A stretch of 64,000 bases of DNA from Watersipora subatra (taxonomy: Eukaryota; Bryozoa; Gymnolaemata; Cheilostomatida; Watersiporidae), in contig NC_088708.1 of the NCBI RefSeq assembly GCF_963576615.1, positions 3,968,001 through 4,032,000 of the forward strand, written 5' to 3'. Both the position numbers and the translations under genes were made by a program. Positions within the stretch are counted from its first letter, which is position 1; each line of letters opens with the position of its first letter. Shown here one piece after another: positions 50,388 through 63,900 of the stretch. Under the pieces are notes generated by a model. That model did no database searches and had not been told where the DNA came from. It was given only the letters and a program-made list of their open reading frames with translations.

Positions 50388-51250
50388 TTCAACGCAACAC
50401 ATGCGGATAGACAACATTTTTGGTTTTTCTGTCGGGCGTATGAAGAAACAGTTTTCGGCGTGTGCCTACTTTTGAGCAGGCGACGTATAGCTGGTCATGG
50501 CTGATGCAGGGTGACAGTAAGTCGATAGCAGCTGCTCTCTTTCTTTTCACAATAGCGTATCGCAACCCTCGGAGTACTCGTGAAAGTTCTGTAATAGTAA
50601 GTTACAGTAGGCCTACTCATAGCTGGAAAAAAATTAGTAACTCGGCTGCTGAAGGAAATGAACATGACCCACTATCACGAACAGCGGCAAATCCAACGTT
50701 ATTAAGTAGTGGAGATATCAATCAATTTATCTTTGTATAAGCTATCCTGCATTACTTATTAGAAGTCATCCTCTCATGTAAATTTTCTTTCAACTTTTAC
50801 ACAAATAATCTCAAACTAAATATGAATTGTTCACTACTATCTTGCATTCAGGATTCTTCTACAGTTTCCGTTTTATTGGATAATATGCCTGCAAATAGAG
50901 GCTTTTTGTTATTTTGTTATCAGCAAAATAAAAGATTACTAACTAACTAACGATCGAATCGAAAAAAAAAGACCGCCATATACGGTAATTTATTTATACT
51001 GCTCATATTTGGGAGTTATCGGTGACTCAATATATCGAGAAGACAACTCATACTATTAGCATATCAGTATTTATCGTCCATCCCTACGATGAATAGCAGG
51101 TTACGTATTATAATAGAGGCGTGAACTAACCGGAGATTACCGTTAATGCGCCCTAGCGGTGAAAAAAACCGCAGAATAGACACGCCCTTATATAAAAGTA
51201 GCGGCTAATAGTCGGAAAAGTACGGTACTCTATAAAGCGGACAGACACAC

Positions 51251-51309
<59 letters not shown>
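51251..51309. repeat. (GATA)n microsatellite
   Basis: About 14 perfect GATA units, next to GACAGACAGGCA. It lies 30 bp inside the 5' end of the minus-strand Helitron-like element, whose ends are often rich in such tetranucleotide repeats. Confidence 0.95.
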
Positions 51310-51342
51310 CAGACAGGCAACGATTGCCGTTTATATAGTAGA

Positions 51343-51977
51343 TTTTGATTAACTAATACATGCCAGCAAGGTGTAAGCTTGGAAAATTTTAAAGATCAAA
51401 ATACTATAAATAACCACGAATCTGAATCCAATTATTTGATTATCCAAAAGGGAATTAGCCAGAGAAATATAAACTGATTTGAATAAATGGCCTGCATGTA
51501 TTTGTAATACATGAGCTGTGGTAAAGTGAGAGATTAACTGATATTTCTTCTAGGTATAAAAGGAAAGGCTACTAAGTAAGGTTTTGTATAGACACTATAA
51601 ATACAAGGCAGCAGGATTTCTTCGCCTTGTGAAAACCTGCCGAGCAAGAGAAATACCTTCTGGCTCTAGTATGAGTCATACATGTACCTATAGGTGAAGC
51701 GATTAATTGCCTGTTTTCTGTTATGCTATGTAAGAACTTTCATTGATATATTCTGCTTGCTTGTATGTTGTAAATATTCAATAAAATTTCAAGCACTTGT
51801 AGTTTGCCTCCAGCATTTATCTCAATTTAACCAAATTCCCTTATGAAATACTTGTGAGTAACAAGTTCTGTTACCCTCAGTATGAATGATAAGTTGGACT
51901 TCATTACGTAGGCCTTTGCAGTCACTCGTGAAAACACTCAGTGGCTGTATTTCATAGTTTCCATTTAAACATTGACG
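51343..51977 (+). other. upstream flank and 5' UTR of LRRIQ1
   Basis: No frame of interest. It must contain the LRRIQ1 promoter, or an upstream intron, unless transcription starts inside the neighbouring transposon. No TATA box or other core motif can be assigned. Confidence 0.4.
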
Positions 51978-54900
51978 ATGGATGATGAAGACACTGTCGA
52001 TGATGATCTCATGGCACAGATAACCCGTGAGCTTGCTCAGCTTGATGACAACTCACCCTTATTAGAAGATGATGATCATGACCCACCTCCAACTGTTACC
52101 GAGCTTAGTGTTGTTCCATCTGACAGCAAAGCTTTAGAAGCGTTTGAGGTTCGACTCGCATCCCAACGGGAAGCGTTTGATGAACAACTAGAAGAGTGTG
52201 CAAAATTACTTCAAATAACCCAAGGTAATTTCTTAACCATGCTGACATAACATGGCAGCGCTCATTTCAGTCCTGATGATGTGTAACAGAGTTTTCAAGC
52301 GGTTTCTCAGACAATTGTATCGAGTCTTGTTTTACATTCAGATAAAATAGATTCCTCTATCACTGTGAGTCTCGCGGAGTTAGCCAATGAGTATGCAGAA
52401 GCTGGAGAGGATGAGGATACATTTAGAGCTCGTGTATGTATCTGTAGTCTGACATACCTATAATCATAGTTTCCTTTGAACAACTGCATATGCATCACCA
52501 TTTTATACCATTTACTGACATCAGAAACAATTTCAAGACAAGCTTATCTGTGTCAACATGACCTATTTACTGTCTCCTTTTTTGTTTTACTTTTGCGTAC
52601 TTTGCAATCGCTGCATTTCATACAAGATATGCTACAGCTTTATCGTGTGTCAAGATATGTGTCAAAGATGTATTTTATTGTGTTATTGTATTATTATTTT
52701 ATTATTTATTTTATGTATTCTAAATTTATTATGTATATGTAGATCTTTGCTGCATATAGCAACTAAGGTATGTTTGTATAGGTTTAACCTGCGTATAAGG
52801 TTCATGCGTATACAAGTTTATGCTATATGCACAGATCTATGCACATATATGTCTATGTTGTATATACAAGTTTATTCTGTGTATACAGATCTATGCAGAA
52901 CTGGAAGCTGCTGATGACTCAGATGATGATGTCTCTGACGGCAGTCTAGATGCTGAGGAAGGAGGTAATTTGTTTAGATTTCCTCAGACATCTGAGTGAC
53001 TCATTAGCTAACTGACCTTCTCTGATGATGTACAGTCACTGGTGCATCATTAATATTTTAAGTTGTATGCAAATCATCTAACAGTCTCTACTGAGATAAA
53101 CGAGAGATTTATAGATGTGAAATTTTTAGAAGAAAAGACTCTAGCTGGAGAAAGAGACAGAATAGGAGATTCCGCTGAAGTTATGGGTGACACGCCTTCT
53201 TTGGCTATCGAGTCAGCACTTTGCTCCCAGACATTGGTCAGTGACCAGAGTCTGGCTGTTACATTGTTTAGAGAGAATGATTTGAAAGCTTTGCGGAGGA
53301 CGGCGAGGAGTCGAATGGCTGAACTGGAAAAGCATCAGCAACTCATTACGGAACAAGTTACCAAGGTGCTGTTTAACTCAAGTTATCATTTGAAGTTTTT
53401 GATAATGCTGATGAGTATCATTGCTGTCAAGATAAATCTGAAACGAGTGAACGGGTGAAATCAATTAAATAGTTATTATAATTTTTATTTTTTAGAAAAA
53501 GTGCTTTTTACATGCAGTGCGGATGCTTATATATTAACTTCACACTATTGTTACAAATTGTAACATTGTAACATTGCATTGTAACTTACGATGCATCTGC
53601 GAGTCATGAGAGGACATGGCAGTTATTCACACAATAGTGCAAAGGTGCATGAGTAGATAGAAATATGTTCTAGAGGTAAACAACTCCTCATATTGAGCTA
53701 AGCAACGCTACTGGAATCCAGTGGAAGTGCTCATTCACTAGGTGTCTCCCTCATTCATCTATAAGAAATGATTCATCGATATTGAAAAAGCAACAAATAG
53801 TCATATAATTGGAGGCCAACTGACTCATTTTTACTTTCTGGCAGGTTTGGGAAAAATCATGATTTCTGTTCAAAGAAAGCAGATTTTTTTCAATTGAAGT
53901 CGATGTTTTCGACTTGAATTGAATTTTCGATATAAATCAATTTTTTTCAATTTAAATCGATTTTTTCAATGTTTATGAGTTTTTGAAAAATGTTCATCTT
54001 TGCTCATGTAAATTAACAGTGTATTGCATTACACTTCAGAATGCTGGTAAACCCAATTTTCAGGATTAGTGACTTACATGCTTAAATTTGGCACATTCTT
54101 AGATTTTTTACATTCAACAGTAATATAAAATTATAATGTGCAAACTACATGTACATGTAAGTTAGTGGAGTAGCGTTTCTATCAGTTTTACACAAAGTAC
54201 TAATAAAAGCCCAAGACATAAAAAGGCACTATGAAATATTTAAGCACATTCTTGGTGTGATCAATGCAGTTGATCATGGGAAATATAAACACTAGCTTGC
54301 CGCTACCTTAGCTACACTAGCTTAGTACCTAGCTGGTTTCTTATTTATGAATGAACGCAACCAAAAATGGAGAATACTGCTTTAATGCTTGCGCTTGAGC
54401 TGATTCCAGTAAACAGTTTGAGGTCATAATACCATTTATTAAACAGAGTAGTAAAAAAAAACTGTACCAGTTACAGCTGCTGCCTCACAATTAATCTTGC
54501 TTTGAGGCTATTAAATCAATAATATACAGCCTCCCCCCCCCCCACATGGGGGGCTGTATACCATTGATTAAGTCAACTCATAGACTCACCTTCAAAGGTC
54601 CTTCTGTAACATCGCACAACACATGCAATCTACTATCTCCATCACACTTGCTAATTCACGACAGAGGAGTATTAAAAGATTTGTTACACACACCAAATCA
54701 ATATTGTTTGTCAAGCAACACTGATTTTTGCAAAATTATTTTAAAAAAGTGATTTTATTCTGAAAAAAATTATGATTTAAATCAACGATTCAAGTCGTTT
54801 GATTTTTTCACACCAACCCTACTTTCTAGTGATTGGTTAACTGGTGCCCTAACTACTTGCTTTCATCTGACCATAGTGTGACCATAGCTCAGTAAATGAC

Positions 54901-57900
54901 TCGACCCAGATGCTTCAATATCTGCTCATAGATAGAGCGTGCGCCCCTATTCTCTGAAAATATGCATGGTAACACGCAAGGATATGAGTTCTATTTTCTC
55001 CTGTGACTTCTAGAAGTTTTTTGTTTTGCTTGAGGTTCATGAAGTCTTGGAAGCTCATTGATTTACTCTGTTATTAGTTGTTTGCAATGAACAGGCTTTA
55101 TCTAGTACTGTGTTGCTAGTTTAGGCTATAGTCGGCTAACTCTATGACTCCCTGTTACACACAGGATCATGAAGATCTTCTTAGGTCCTTACAAGCGCAA
55201 GAAGACGGAGCCGAGCATGAGAGACAGCGACGACATAAGCTGTTTGAGAAGGAGGCTGAGCAGGTACAACAACTGGCAGCTCAAAGGGAGACAAAGCTGG
55301 ACGAGGAGCTGAAGAAAAGTGAGAGAGAACTAGAAGACATCTCACAGTACTTTGAGGTGATTCAGCTTGCCTCTGTCTTGAAGACTTGCCCTTGTTCTGA
55401 AGACTTGCCTCTGTCTTGAAGACTTGCCCCTGTTCTGAAGACTTGCCTCTGTTCTGAAGACTTGTTTCTGTTCTGAAGACTCACCCCTGTTCTGAAGACT
55501 TACCTCTGTTCTGAAGACTTGTCTCTGTTCTAAAGACTTGCCTCTGTTCTAAAGAGTTGTCTCTGTTATGAAGACTTACCCCTGTTCTAAAGACTTACCC
55601 CTGTTCTGAAGACCTACCTCTGTTCTGAAGACTTGCCTCTGTTCTGAAGACTTGTCTCTGTTCTAAAGACTTGCCTCTGTTCTAAAGAGTTGTCTCTGTT
55701 ATGAAGACTTGCCCCTGTTCTGAAGACTTACCTCTGTTCTGAAGACTTGCCCCTGTTCTGAAGACTTGCCTCTGTTCTGAAGACTTGCTTCTGTCCTGAA
55801 GACTTGCCTCTGTTATGAAGACTTACCTCTTTTCTGAAGACTTATCTCCGTTCTGAAGACTTGTCTCTGTTCTGAAGACTTACCTCTGTTCTGAAGGCTT
55901 GTCTTTGTTCTAAAGACTTGCCTCTGTTCTAAAGAGTTGTCTCTGTTATGAAGACTTGCCCCTGTTCTGAAGACTTACCTCTGTTCTGAAGACTTGCCTC
56001 TGTTCTGAAGACTTGCTTCTGTCCTGAAGACTTGCCTTTGTTATGAAGACTTACCTCTTTTCTAAAGACTTACCTCTTTTCTGAAGACTTGTCTCTGTTC
56101 TGAAGACTTACCTCTTTTCTGAAGACTTGCCTCTGTTATGAAGACTTACTTCTTTTCTGAAGACTTACCTCTTTTCTGAAGACTTGCCTCTGTTCTGAAG
56201 ACTTGCCTCTGTTCTGAAGACTTACCTCTGTTCTGAAGACTTGCCTCTGTTCTGAAGACTTACCTCTTTTCTGAAGACTTGCCTCTGTTCTGAAGACTTG
56301 TCTCTGTTCTGATGACTTGCCTCTGTTCTGAAGGTTTGTCTTTGTTCTGAAGACTTGTCTCTGTTCTGAAGACTTGCCTCTGTTCTGAAGACTTACCTCT
56401 TTTCTAAAGACTTGCTTCTGTTCTGAAGACTTACCTCTGTTCTGAAGACTTGCTTCTGTTCTGAAGACTTACGTCTGTTCTGAAGACTTGCTTCTGTTCT
56501 GAAGACTTACGTCTGTTCTGAAGACTTACCTCTGTTCTGAAGACTTGCTTCTGTTCTGAAGACTTACGTCTGTTCTGAAGACTTGCCTCTGTTCTGAAGA
56601 CTTACCTCTTTTCTAAAGACTTGCTTCTGTTCTGAAGACTTACGTCTGTTCTGAAGACTTGCCTCTGTTCTGAAGACTTACCTCTTTTCTAAAGACTTGC
56701 TTCTGTTCTGAAGACTTGTCTCTGTTCTGAAGACTTGCCTCTGTTCTGAAGACTTGCCTCTGTTCTGAAGACTTACCTCTGTTCTGAAGACTTACCTCTT
56801 TTCTGAAGACTTGTCTCTGTTCTGAAAACTTGTCTCTGTTCTGAAGATTCACCTCTGTTCTGAAGACTTGTCTCTGTTCTGAAGACTTACCCCTGTTCTG
56901 AAGACTTGTCTCTGTTCTGAAGACTGGGCACTTTTCCCTAGCATTGCTAATTACTGCGGATTAAGTAATCTTTTTAAGGCTTTTGATTGTATGATCATAC
57001 AGATGGTTTTAAGGACAGTGCTGACTCCGTCGTTTATCGTCTGGTGTAAGTTATGTAACTTGAAGTAAGTGATGTTTAGTAATGTTCAATATGTGAAAAG
57101 CAGAACTTACTCAATATCCTTCCAAAAACGGACTAAATTGTCTATTTTAAGAGATACTGATTTGTTTCTCAGTTTTTATTTATACTCTGAACTAAGAAAC
57201 AGCGTGTCTGTTGTCTCCTCACATAAAACAAAACGTATTTTTATGCCAGGCCAAGATTTATAAGTTGGAGAAGCAGACAGAAGCTGAAAAAGGCCGACTG
57301 AAGGCGGATACTGAGAGTATTGCTATACGGAAGCAAGTAAAAGAAACGACAGCTGCCACCCTGATTCAATCTGTTTATAGAGGCCATAGGTGTGTTTCAT
57401 CTATTGGTGTTTTATTTAGTGCTTACATGGTATATATTGGACCAGACATTCAGATGTGTACCATTTTATGCACAATTGTTCTAGTATTGATAAGATATGC
57501 TCAGAAGTACGACCAAGACGGCCTATGAAAAGTTTTATTATTTAGTAAAAGAGCTTGTATTTTATTCAAAGGAAATTCTCAAGTTAAACGAGAAGATAAG
57601 CCATTGTTTTAGGCTGTAGTTGTATTTCATGCGTGGGTTCACAATTGCTTTTACTTACGCTTACTTAGGGTTCGTCAGAGGCATGGCTCAGCCCTAAAGA
57701 GGAAGGTTGAAAAACGACTAAAGGAGATGCATGCTGAGAGAATTGAAAAGGCTAGTCAGCGAATACAAGAGGTCAAGCAACATCAGCGATTGCAGGTGCT
57801 CATAAATAATCCTAACTACTGTCTCTACACATAATACGAAAGAATTGTACAGTTATGTATGTACTTGTAGGTGTTATCTACAATCTAGATTTCTGTAGTT

Positions 57901-60900
57901 TTTACTTAGTAGTGATGTAATGCAGATTATATGGTAATTATTGGTGAACTTCGGTTCTTTTTCACAGGGGCTTACTACTTGTAGTTGTATATATAATATA
58001 TATAGTACTTGTAGTTGTGTATACACATGTAATATATATAGTACTTGTAGTTGTGTATATATAATATATAGTACTTGTAATTGTGTATATAATATGTATA
58101 GAACTTGTAGTTGTGTATATAATATATAGTACTTGTAGATGTGTATATTATATATATAGTACTTGTAGCTGTGTATATAATATATATAGTACTTGTAGTT
58201 GTGTATATAATATATATAGTACTTGTAGTAGTGTATATAATATATATAGTACTTGTAGTTGTATATTATCTATATAGTACTTGTAGGTGTATATAATATA
58301 TATAATACCTGTAGATGTGTATATAATTTATATAATATTTATAGACATGTAAATAATATACATAATACTTGCACGTAGATGTGTATATAAAATATATATT
58401 ACTTGTAGATGTGCAGATAATATATATAATACTTATAGGTGTGTATATAGTTTATATAATACTTGTAGATGTTTATATAGTATATATATAATACTTGGGT
58501 ATATAATATACATGTATTATGTATTATGATATAATATCATACTGGTGTATGTAATTAGCTCTCGAGCTTTCTACTTGTACTTTCATCTGAAGGTGGAGAA
58601 GCAGCTTCAAGAAAAGGCTGAAAAGGAACGAAGGTTGGAAGAAGCTAAACAAAGAGAACTGGAAGAGAAACTGGCCAAAGAAGACGCGAAGAGGATTAAA
58701 ATGGAGAAGGAAGCTGAAGAGAAGCGAATCGCTGCAGAGAAAAGGAGAAGAGAACAAGAGCTAAAAGAAGATGAAAAGAGGAGGAAAAAGGAAGAAAAGG
58801 AGAGAATTAAAAGAGAAAAGGAAGAAGAAAGGGAGAGAATTAGAAAAGAGAAGGAAGAACAAAAAAGGTTACAGCAAGAACAAGAAGAAGCAGAAAAAAT
58901 AAAAAGGCTGGAAGAAGAGAAAGAAAGACTTTTCCGTGAAGAAGCTAAAAGGGAAGAGTTGTTACGGCAAAGAGAAAAAAAGGCGGAGCTCAATGCTGAC
59001 CAACAAAACAGCACTGCCAGCAGACTTCTACTGAAGCAAGAAAAAAACCAGATTGAAACAGAGAAAGCAGGATTAGAGAAGTGTTCCGCTGTAAATAAGG
59101 CTGAGACGGAGATATGTCTCGCAACTTCTAACACTAGTGAGATTAAAAATGAGTCAAAAAGCTCACTCGATAAAGAGAAGGGAGAGATGAGGCCAACACA
59201 AGTGCATAATGTGATGTCAACACAAGTGCATAATGTGATGCCAACACAAGTGCATAATGTGATTTCAGCTGATGAGAAAGCGAGCAACAGGAAATGTTCA
59301 ACTTTATCAGCTATTTCAGATTCAAGGTTGCCAACAGAGCTACCAAATGCAGAGACTTCAACATTGACAACTGGAAAAAGGTAAGATAATCTATGATTTA
59401 TCTCCCCATTATAAATAGACTGTTTTATTGTTAGAAAGCATCTTCCTGTAGAAGGGAGGGGCTTTGGCAATCCAAAACTAAGCAATTTTGGACGATATTC
59501 TTCTCTTTCTACTCTTTTGTCACTGCAATGTCTAGTCTGCATGTGTTAGTTTATGATTGGTCAGCTATTACAATAGGCTTGAGCGATTTGAATTGTGACT
59601 CTTTATAGCCAATGATCTCTAATATTTTAGCAAAACTTTCCTAAAATCTCAAAACCCAGCGTATGGCAACATTGAAGACTGACTCCGTTGCCAATTTTTG
59701 TTGCCCAGAAAACATTTACTAATTTGTAATACAGTGTGACCAAAGCGCCTGTTACCCAGAATGCATCTCTTGTTGAGGAGAATGCTGAAAAGGCACTCAA
59801 AATTAATGAGTATAAAAACTGGATGGAAGAAAGAAAGGCTAAAGTTGCTAAAGCCAATCAGAAGCAGGCTCCTAGTTCTTTGAAGCAGCAAGAGCCTATT
59901 GACCCGCGTGTCACTGAAGCTAAGATTGAGGAGAGGCGTTTGCGCTGGATTCAAGAATGTACTCCATGGAGGTAGATACAACCACTTCGCGATCATTTCT
60001 TTCTGGAACTTTTTACTGTCAAATTAAGCGAGTTGTTTTTCTTTTGCTGATATCAATGATTGTAAGCTTTTAGTTCCCAGCCATTCTCTATAGCATGTGA
60101 TGATACGGCAGCGAACTATTAAACTGACCTCTTTCCAAAAATTTCAATATATTCATTTGACAAAATACATGGTTGCAGTCAAGTATCAGGGAGGGCTTTG
60201 AGCAACACCGGAAAAGCGAGAAAGAGTTACAAGCGTCCAAGTTCTGCTGCAAAGCATCAGAAGCTTATAGAAGAAGCAGTTATACTGCGAGAAGCTGGAG
60301 AAGAGAGTCTGTTACAGGTGAGTTTTGTTACAATAGGACAAGTCTGAGAAAAGAGCTCATTGCTGGCCCTATTCTGCATGTTGCTGTAAAACATCTCCTC
60401 TGTATGCAGCCTGCTCTGTCATTCACAGGTGGAGGCAGTGCAACTGACAGATCTACCAGGATGTCGACTATCTACCCTCTCCCGTTGTAAGAAACTACAA
60501 GCTCTCAGCGTAACTCGCAGTGGCATCAGTGCAATAGACTCACTGAATAGTGCAGCGTCACTAGTCTATACCTACTTCGGGGTGAGCTTACATCAGGACT
60601 ACTAGATGTGGGTGGTTTATGTGAGTCTCCTCATATTCTCAGGATATGGTGGTCTATATTAGACTTCTCGTCTTGGCTCTAAATATGGGAGGTCTACGTG
60701 ACACTGATCTTGTCTTTAGGCATGGGTGATCTACAGGAGATTGGACATTTTGTAATTTTGTTGTTTTTTCTATTTTCTCATTTTGTCTTCATGTGTATCG
60801 ATTTAATGCTTGTATCAATGACACGTTATAACAGGTGGATATTTCTAATGCAGGGCAACGCAATAGACAGTATCGATCTGGCTGTACACTCTTTAGTACA

Positions 60901-63900
60901 CCTTGATCTCTCCTCAAACAATTTGACATCGATGCGAGGATTTGACGGGTGCACCAATCTCAAATATCTTGATATCTCTCACAACAAGATCTCTAAGTTA
61001 TGTAAGTTAAATAAAACAGTTTTGTAGACATCATTTAGCAGTACTTATGCATGTTGTATTTTTTGCTGTACTTCTATGAATGAAGTCATGCTTAAACGAT
61101 GACAGAATCTAATGTAAAATACTTGAGTAGTACGTAGATGTATTCTATTCGCTCTCATTTTCTCGACGAAAAACAGAGTACACAAACTGCATCTCCCCTG
61201 TGTGTAAAGAAACATATACTAGAGGATTTATACTATGAATCATGAGAAACATGCGAGAGTGTTAGTACTTTGTGTAAAGAGAAATATACATGTATACTAG
61301 AATACAAATTGTCTAGTACAGTGGAACCTCGGTTCTCGAACGCTTCAGTTCGGTTTTTAACCAAAAAAATTGAGATTTGTTCGTCTCGGATATCGAACAT
61401 AAATTTGGTTCTCGACCAAACCGGAGCATGCGCGTTAGAATTAAACGTCCGGAACAGCTCCGGAAACAACATGGAAACATTCGTTAACAAAGGGAGAAGC
61501 AAGATACGCTTCATAAATTCTTTACAAAAAGGAAGGAACCATCTGGGATGACGTTCCTCTACCGAAGAGATTTCCTAGAAAAACAACTCTTCCAGTCGAG
61601 TTACCCTAAATTGTTTTGGAGAAGGATTCTCCCTCAAAGATGTGAAGTAAACGTTCCATTGCTGTTTATATTTTCTTTTTCACACAGTTTTTAATGTACA
61701 TGTAACTGATTCGTTGTATTTTTTGCTGTTTCGCTATCAATTTCTACAGTTTTTGGTATTGTATCTTAACGTAGAATGTTTTCGATGTTTTAAGAGCAAA
61801 ACATGCAAAATGTGTACTTTTTATTTCCTGTTTTTATTATCATAGATAGAAATATTTTATTAAAAATAAACACGATCTATATCTACCCGTTTTTATTTAT
61901 AGTATACCTACAGTACAGTTTATAATGTAAAAATAATGTTAAAAAATACTCTACCAAAGTTGTTACTTTGGCTTGGAACGGATTAAAATTTACATACATT
62001 AATTCTAATGGGATTAATTGTTTTGGATCTCGATCAACTCGGTTTTCGAACAACTTTCTGGAATGAACTATGTTCGAGAACCGAAGTCCCACTGTGTAGA
62101 TTTTTCCTTAAACCAATCTACAAGTAACTTCATGATTTTTTAAAATCTCCAGCTTTAGTGGTTTTTTGGTAATGTTAGTTATTCCCGCACACTTTCCTTG
62201 CAGCCAACCTCTCCTGCATCGCATTCTTACACACGCTCAAGGCAGCCCACAACCAGATCATTTCTACCAAGGGGCTGGGGGAATGCGTCACCTTGCAAGT
62301 TGTTGATCTCTCAAGCAATCATCTCACTAGTATTGACGAAGTAGGCAAACTTTGCCTTTTGCGCAAGCTCACTGCATCCCAGAACAACATAATGGAGGTA
62401 TTTTATACTGTTCATTAATCAGCTATGGCGGAAGGAAAGTTAGGAATTCTCCCTCCTTCTCTCTGCAACATATGAGTTATTTCTATTCTTTGATTTGTTT
62501 GTAATATTCTGCGATATTCAGGCTGAAGACTTTTCACTATACAGCGGTGTAAACTGTTGACTAACTCTCATAGTCTGTTTATTGAATGATAGATTCCGAG
62601 ACTGGTTAATTGTGTTCTACTTGAGAGTCTGGTGCTCGAGGACAACAGCATATCTAGCCTGGATGGTCTAGCGTATTTCTGGTTACCCACCCTCAAAGAG
62701 GTTAATCTCACACAAAATGGAGTATCAGCTATACAACCTCTCCATGGCTGCTTCAATTTGAGAACTTTCAATCTCAGCCAGAACCAGCTACTAGGTGAGA
62801 TTACATCCAGTAGCGATGTTGCTAAGCAACAGATACATAGCAGTAGATACCAGCTTTCACTCAATTGTTTCTAATTGCATCTATTTGAGGAGTCAGCCAA
62901 CCTTTTCTCCATTTTTCTTATTTACCTCAGCAATACTTGAGAGTCATCTAATGAAGACTTCTAGAGGTACATGTATTACAAAATTAAAAGCGATTGTTTT
63001 CCTAAACGAGGCAACTAGGCTTACTTGTAGCTCTGTATTGCAGACTACAAGAATGTAGTAGATGGCTTGAAACTATGCATCAACTTAGAGGAGCTTTTGT
63101 TGAACGGAAATCCTTTGAGAAACGCTGACATCAGCAGGTTAGTTAGACCTACAGACATCTACTACTTTTTCAATGGCTCATTATTTGAGACTATCATTAT
63201 TCTATTGGTACTTTTAAACTTGGAAAGACATCGGAGACTTTTTCACCTTAAATTGGTATTTTATATATAAAATAGTGTGAGATATTTTCTCTGATATGTA
63301 GAAAAAGCATTTGTGACGCCCTCCCCCAGCTAAAGAGATTAGATGGTGAAGAATGTGTCAACTCCGAGTCTATTGAGTTGCAATCAGCTGTACTGAACAT
63401 GGCCAACAGTGCTTGGATTGAGCATGATAATTTAGAACGGAAGTACCAAAGTTACTTAAGGTCGGTAGGCACAGCAACCAATATGATAGGGAAGACTCTT
63501 CTGTTATACCTGCTCTTCTGTTATACCTGCTCTTCTGTTATACCTGCTCTTCTGTTATACCTGCTCTTCTGTTATACCACCTTTATTAAATGGCTTGTTA
63601 TAAAATGGCTTTCCATCTTATCAATAAATTTTATTACCTTTTAAAAAGCATCAGCATTGACCTCACATAATATAGCTTGTGTTTGCAGTGATAGCCTTGC
63701 CAAGCGCATCGTCTCAAATGCCGAGTTGCTCTATGCAGTCAGACAGCTTCCTACTTACTATGAGCTCTCCTACCGACTTGCTGAAAATGTCCGATATGCT
63801 CATGAATTTGGCTCCAACAGCTTTGAAACACCACACTCCTCCCCTACCATCAGCAGCAAAGAACTATTTCAAACAAAGCTGGCTTCTGTAGAGAATGGAT

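Larger units (their letters stand above)
49461..51342 (-). mobile_element. Helitron-like element, minus orientation
   Basis: Read on the minus strand it starts TCTACTATATAAACGGCAAT directly after an A and ends GGGTAATGCAGCTAG directly before a T, matching A|TC...CTAG|T. Just before the 3' end is a hairpin (CCCGT..CTAC-TCCT-GTAGACGGG), as expected of Helitrons. There is no Rep/helicase coding that I can recognise. The interior holds a polypyrimidine tract (49558-50387) and a GATA repeat (51251-51309). The 3' end resembles that of the plus-strand element at 38672-39794. Confidence 0.7.

Noticed and set aside
49513-50475. Long open frames of 278-320 codons (plus, Ser/Leu/Pro-rich) and 286 codons (minus, Glu/Arg-rich)
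   Set aside because: They follow from the polypyrimidine tract, which lacks stop codons in several frames; no domain is present.
56640-56852. Repetitive minus-strand frame with NRDKFSEQRQVFR units
   Set aside because: Translation of the 19-bp array; four units of 19 bp return to frame only over 57 bp and no start or splice context supports a gene.
58607-59542. 311-codon minus-strand Ser/Phe-rich frame
   Set aside because: Antisense of the Glu/Lys-rich coiled-coil exon of LRRIQ1; composition artefact.
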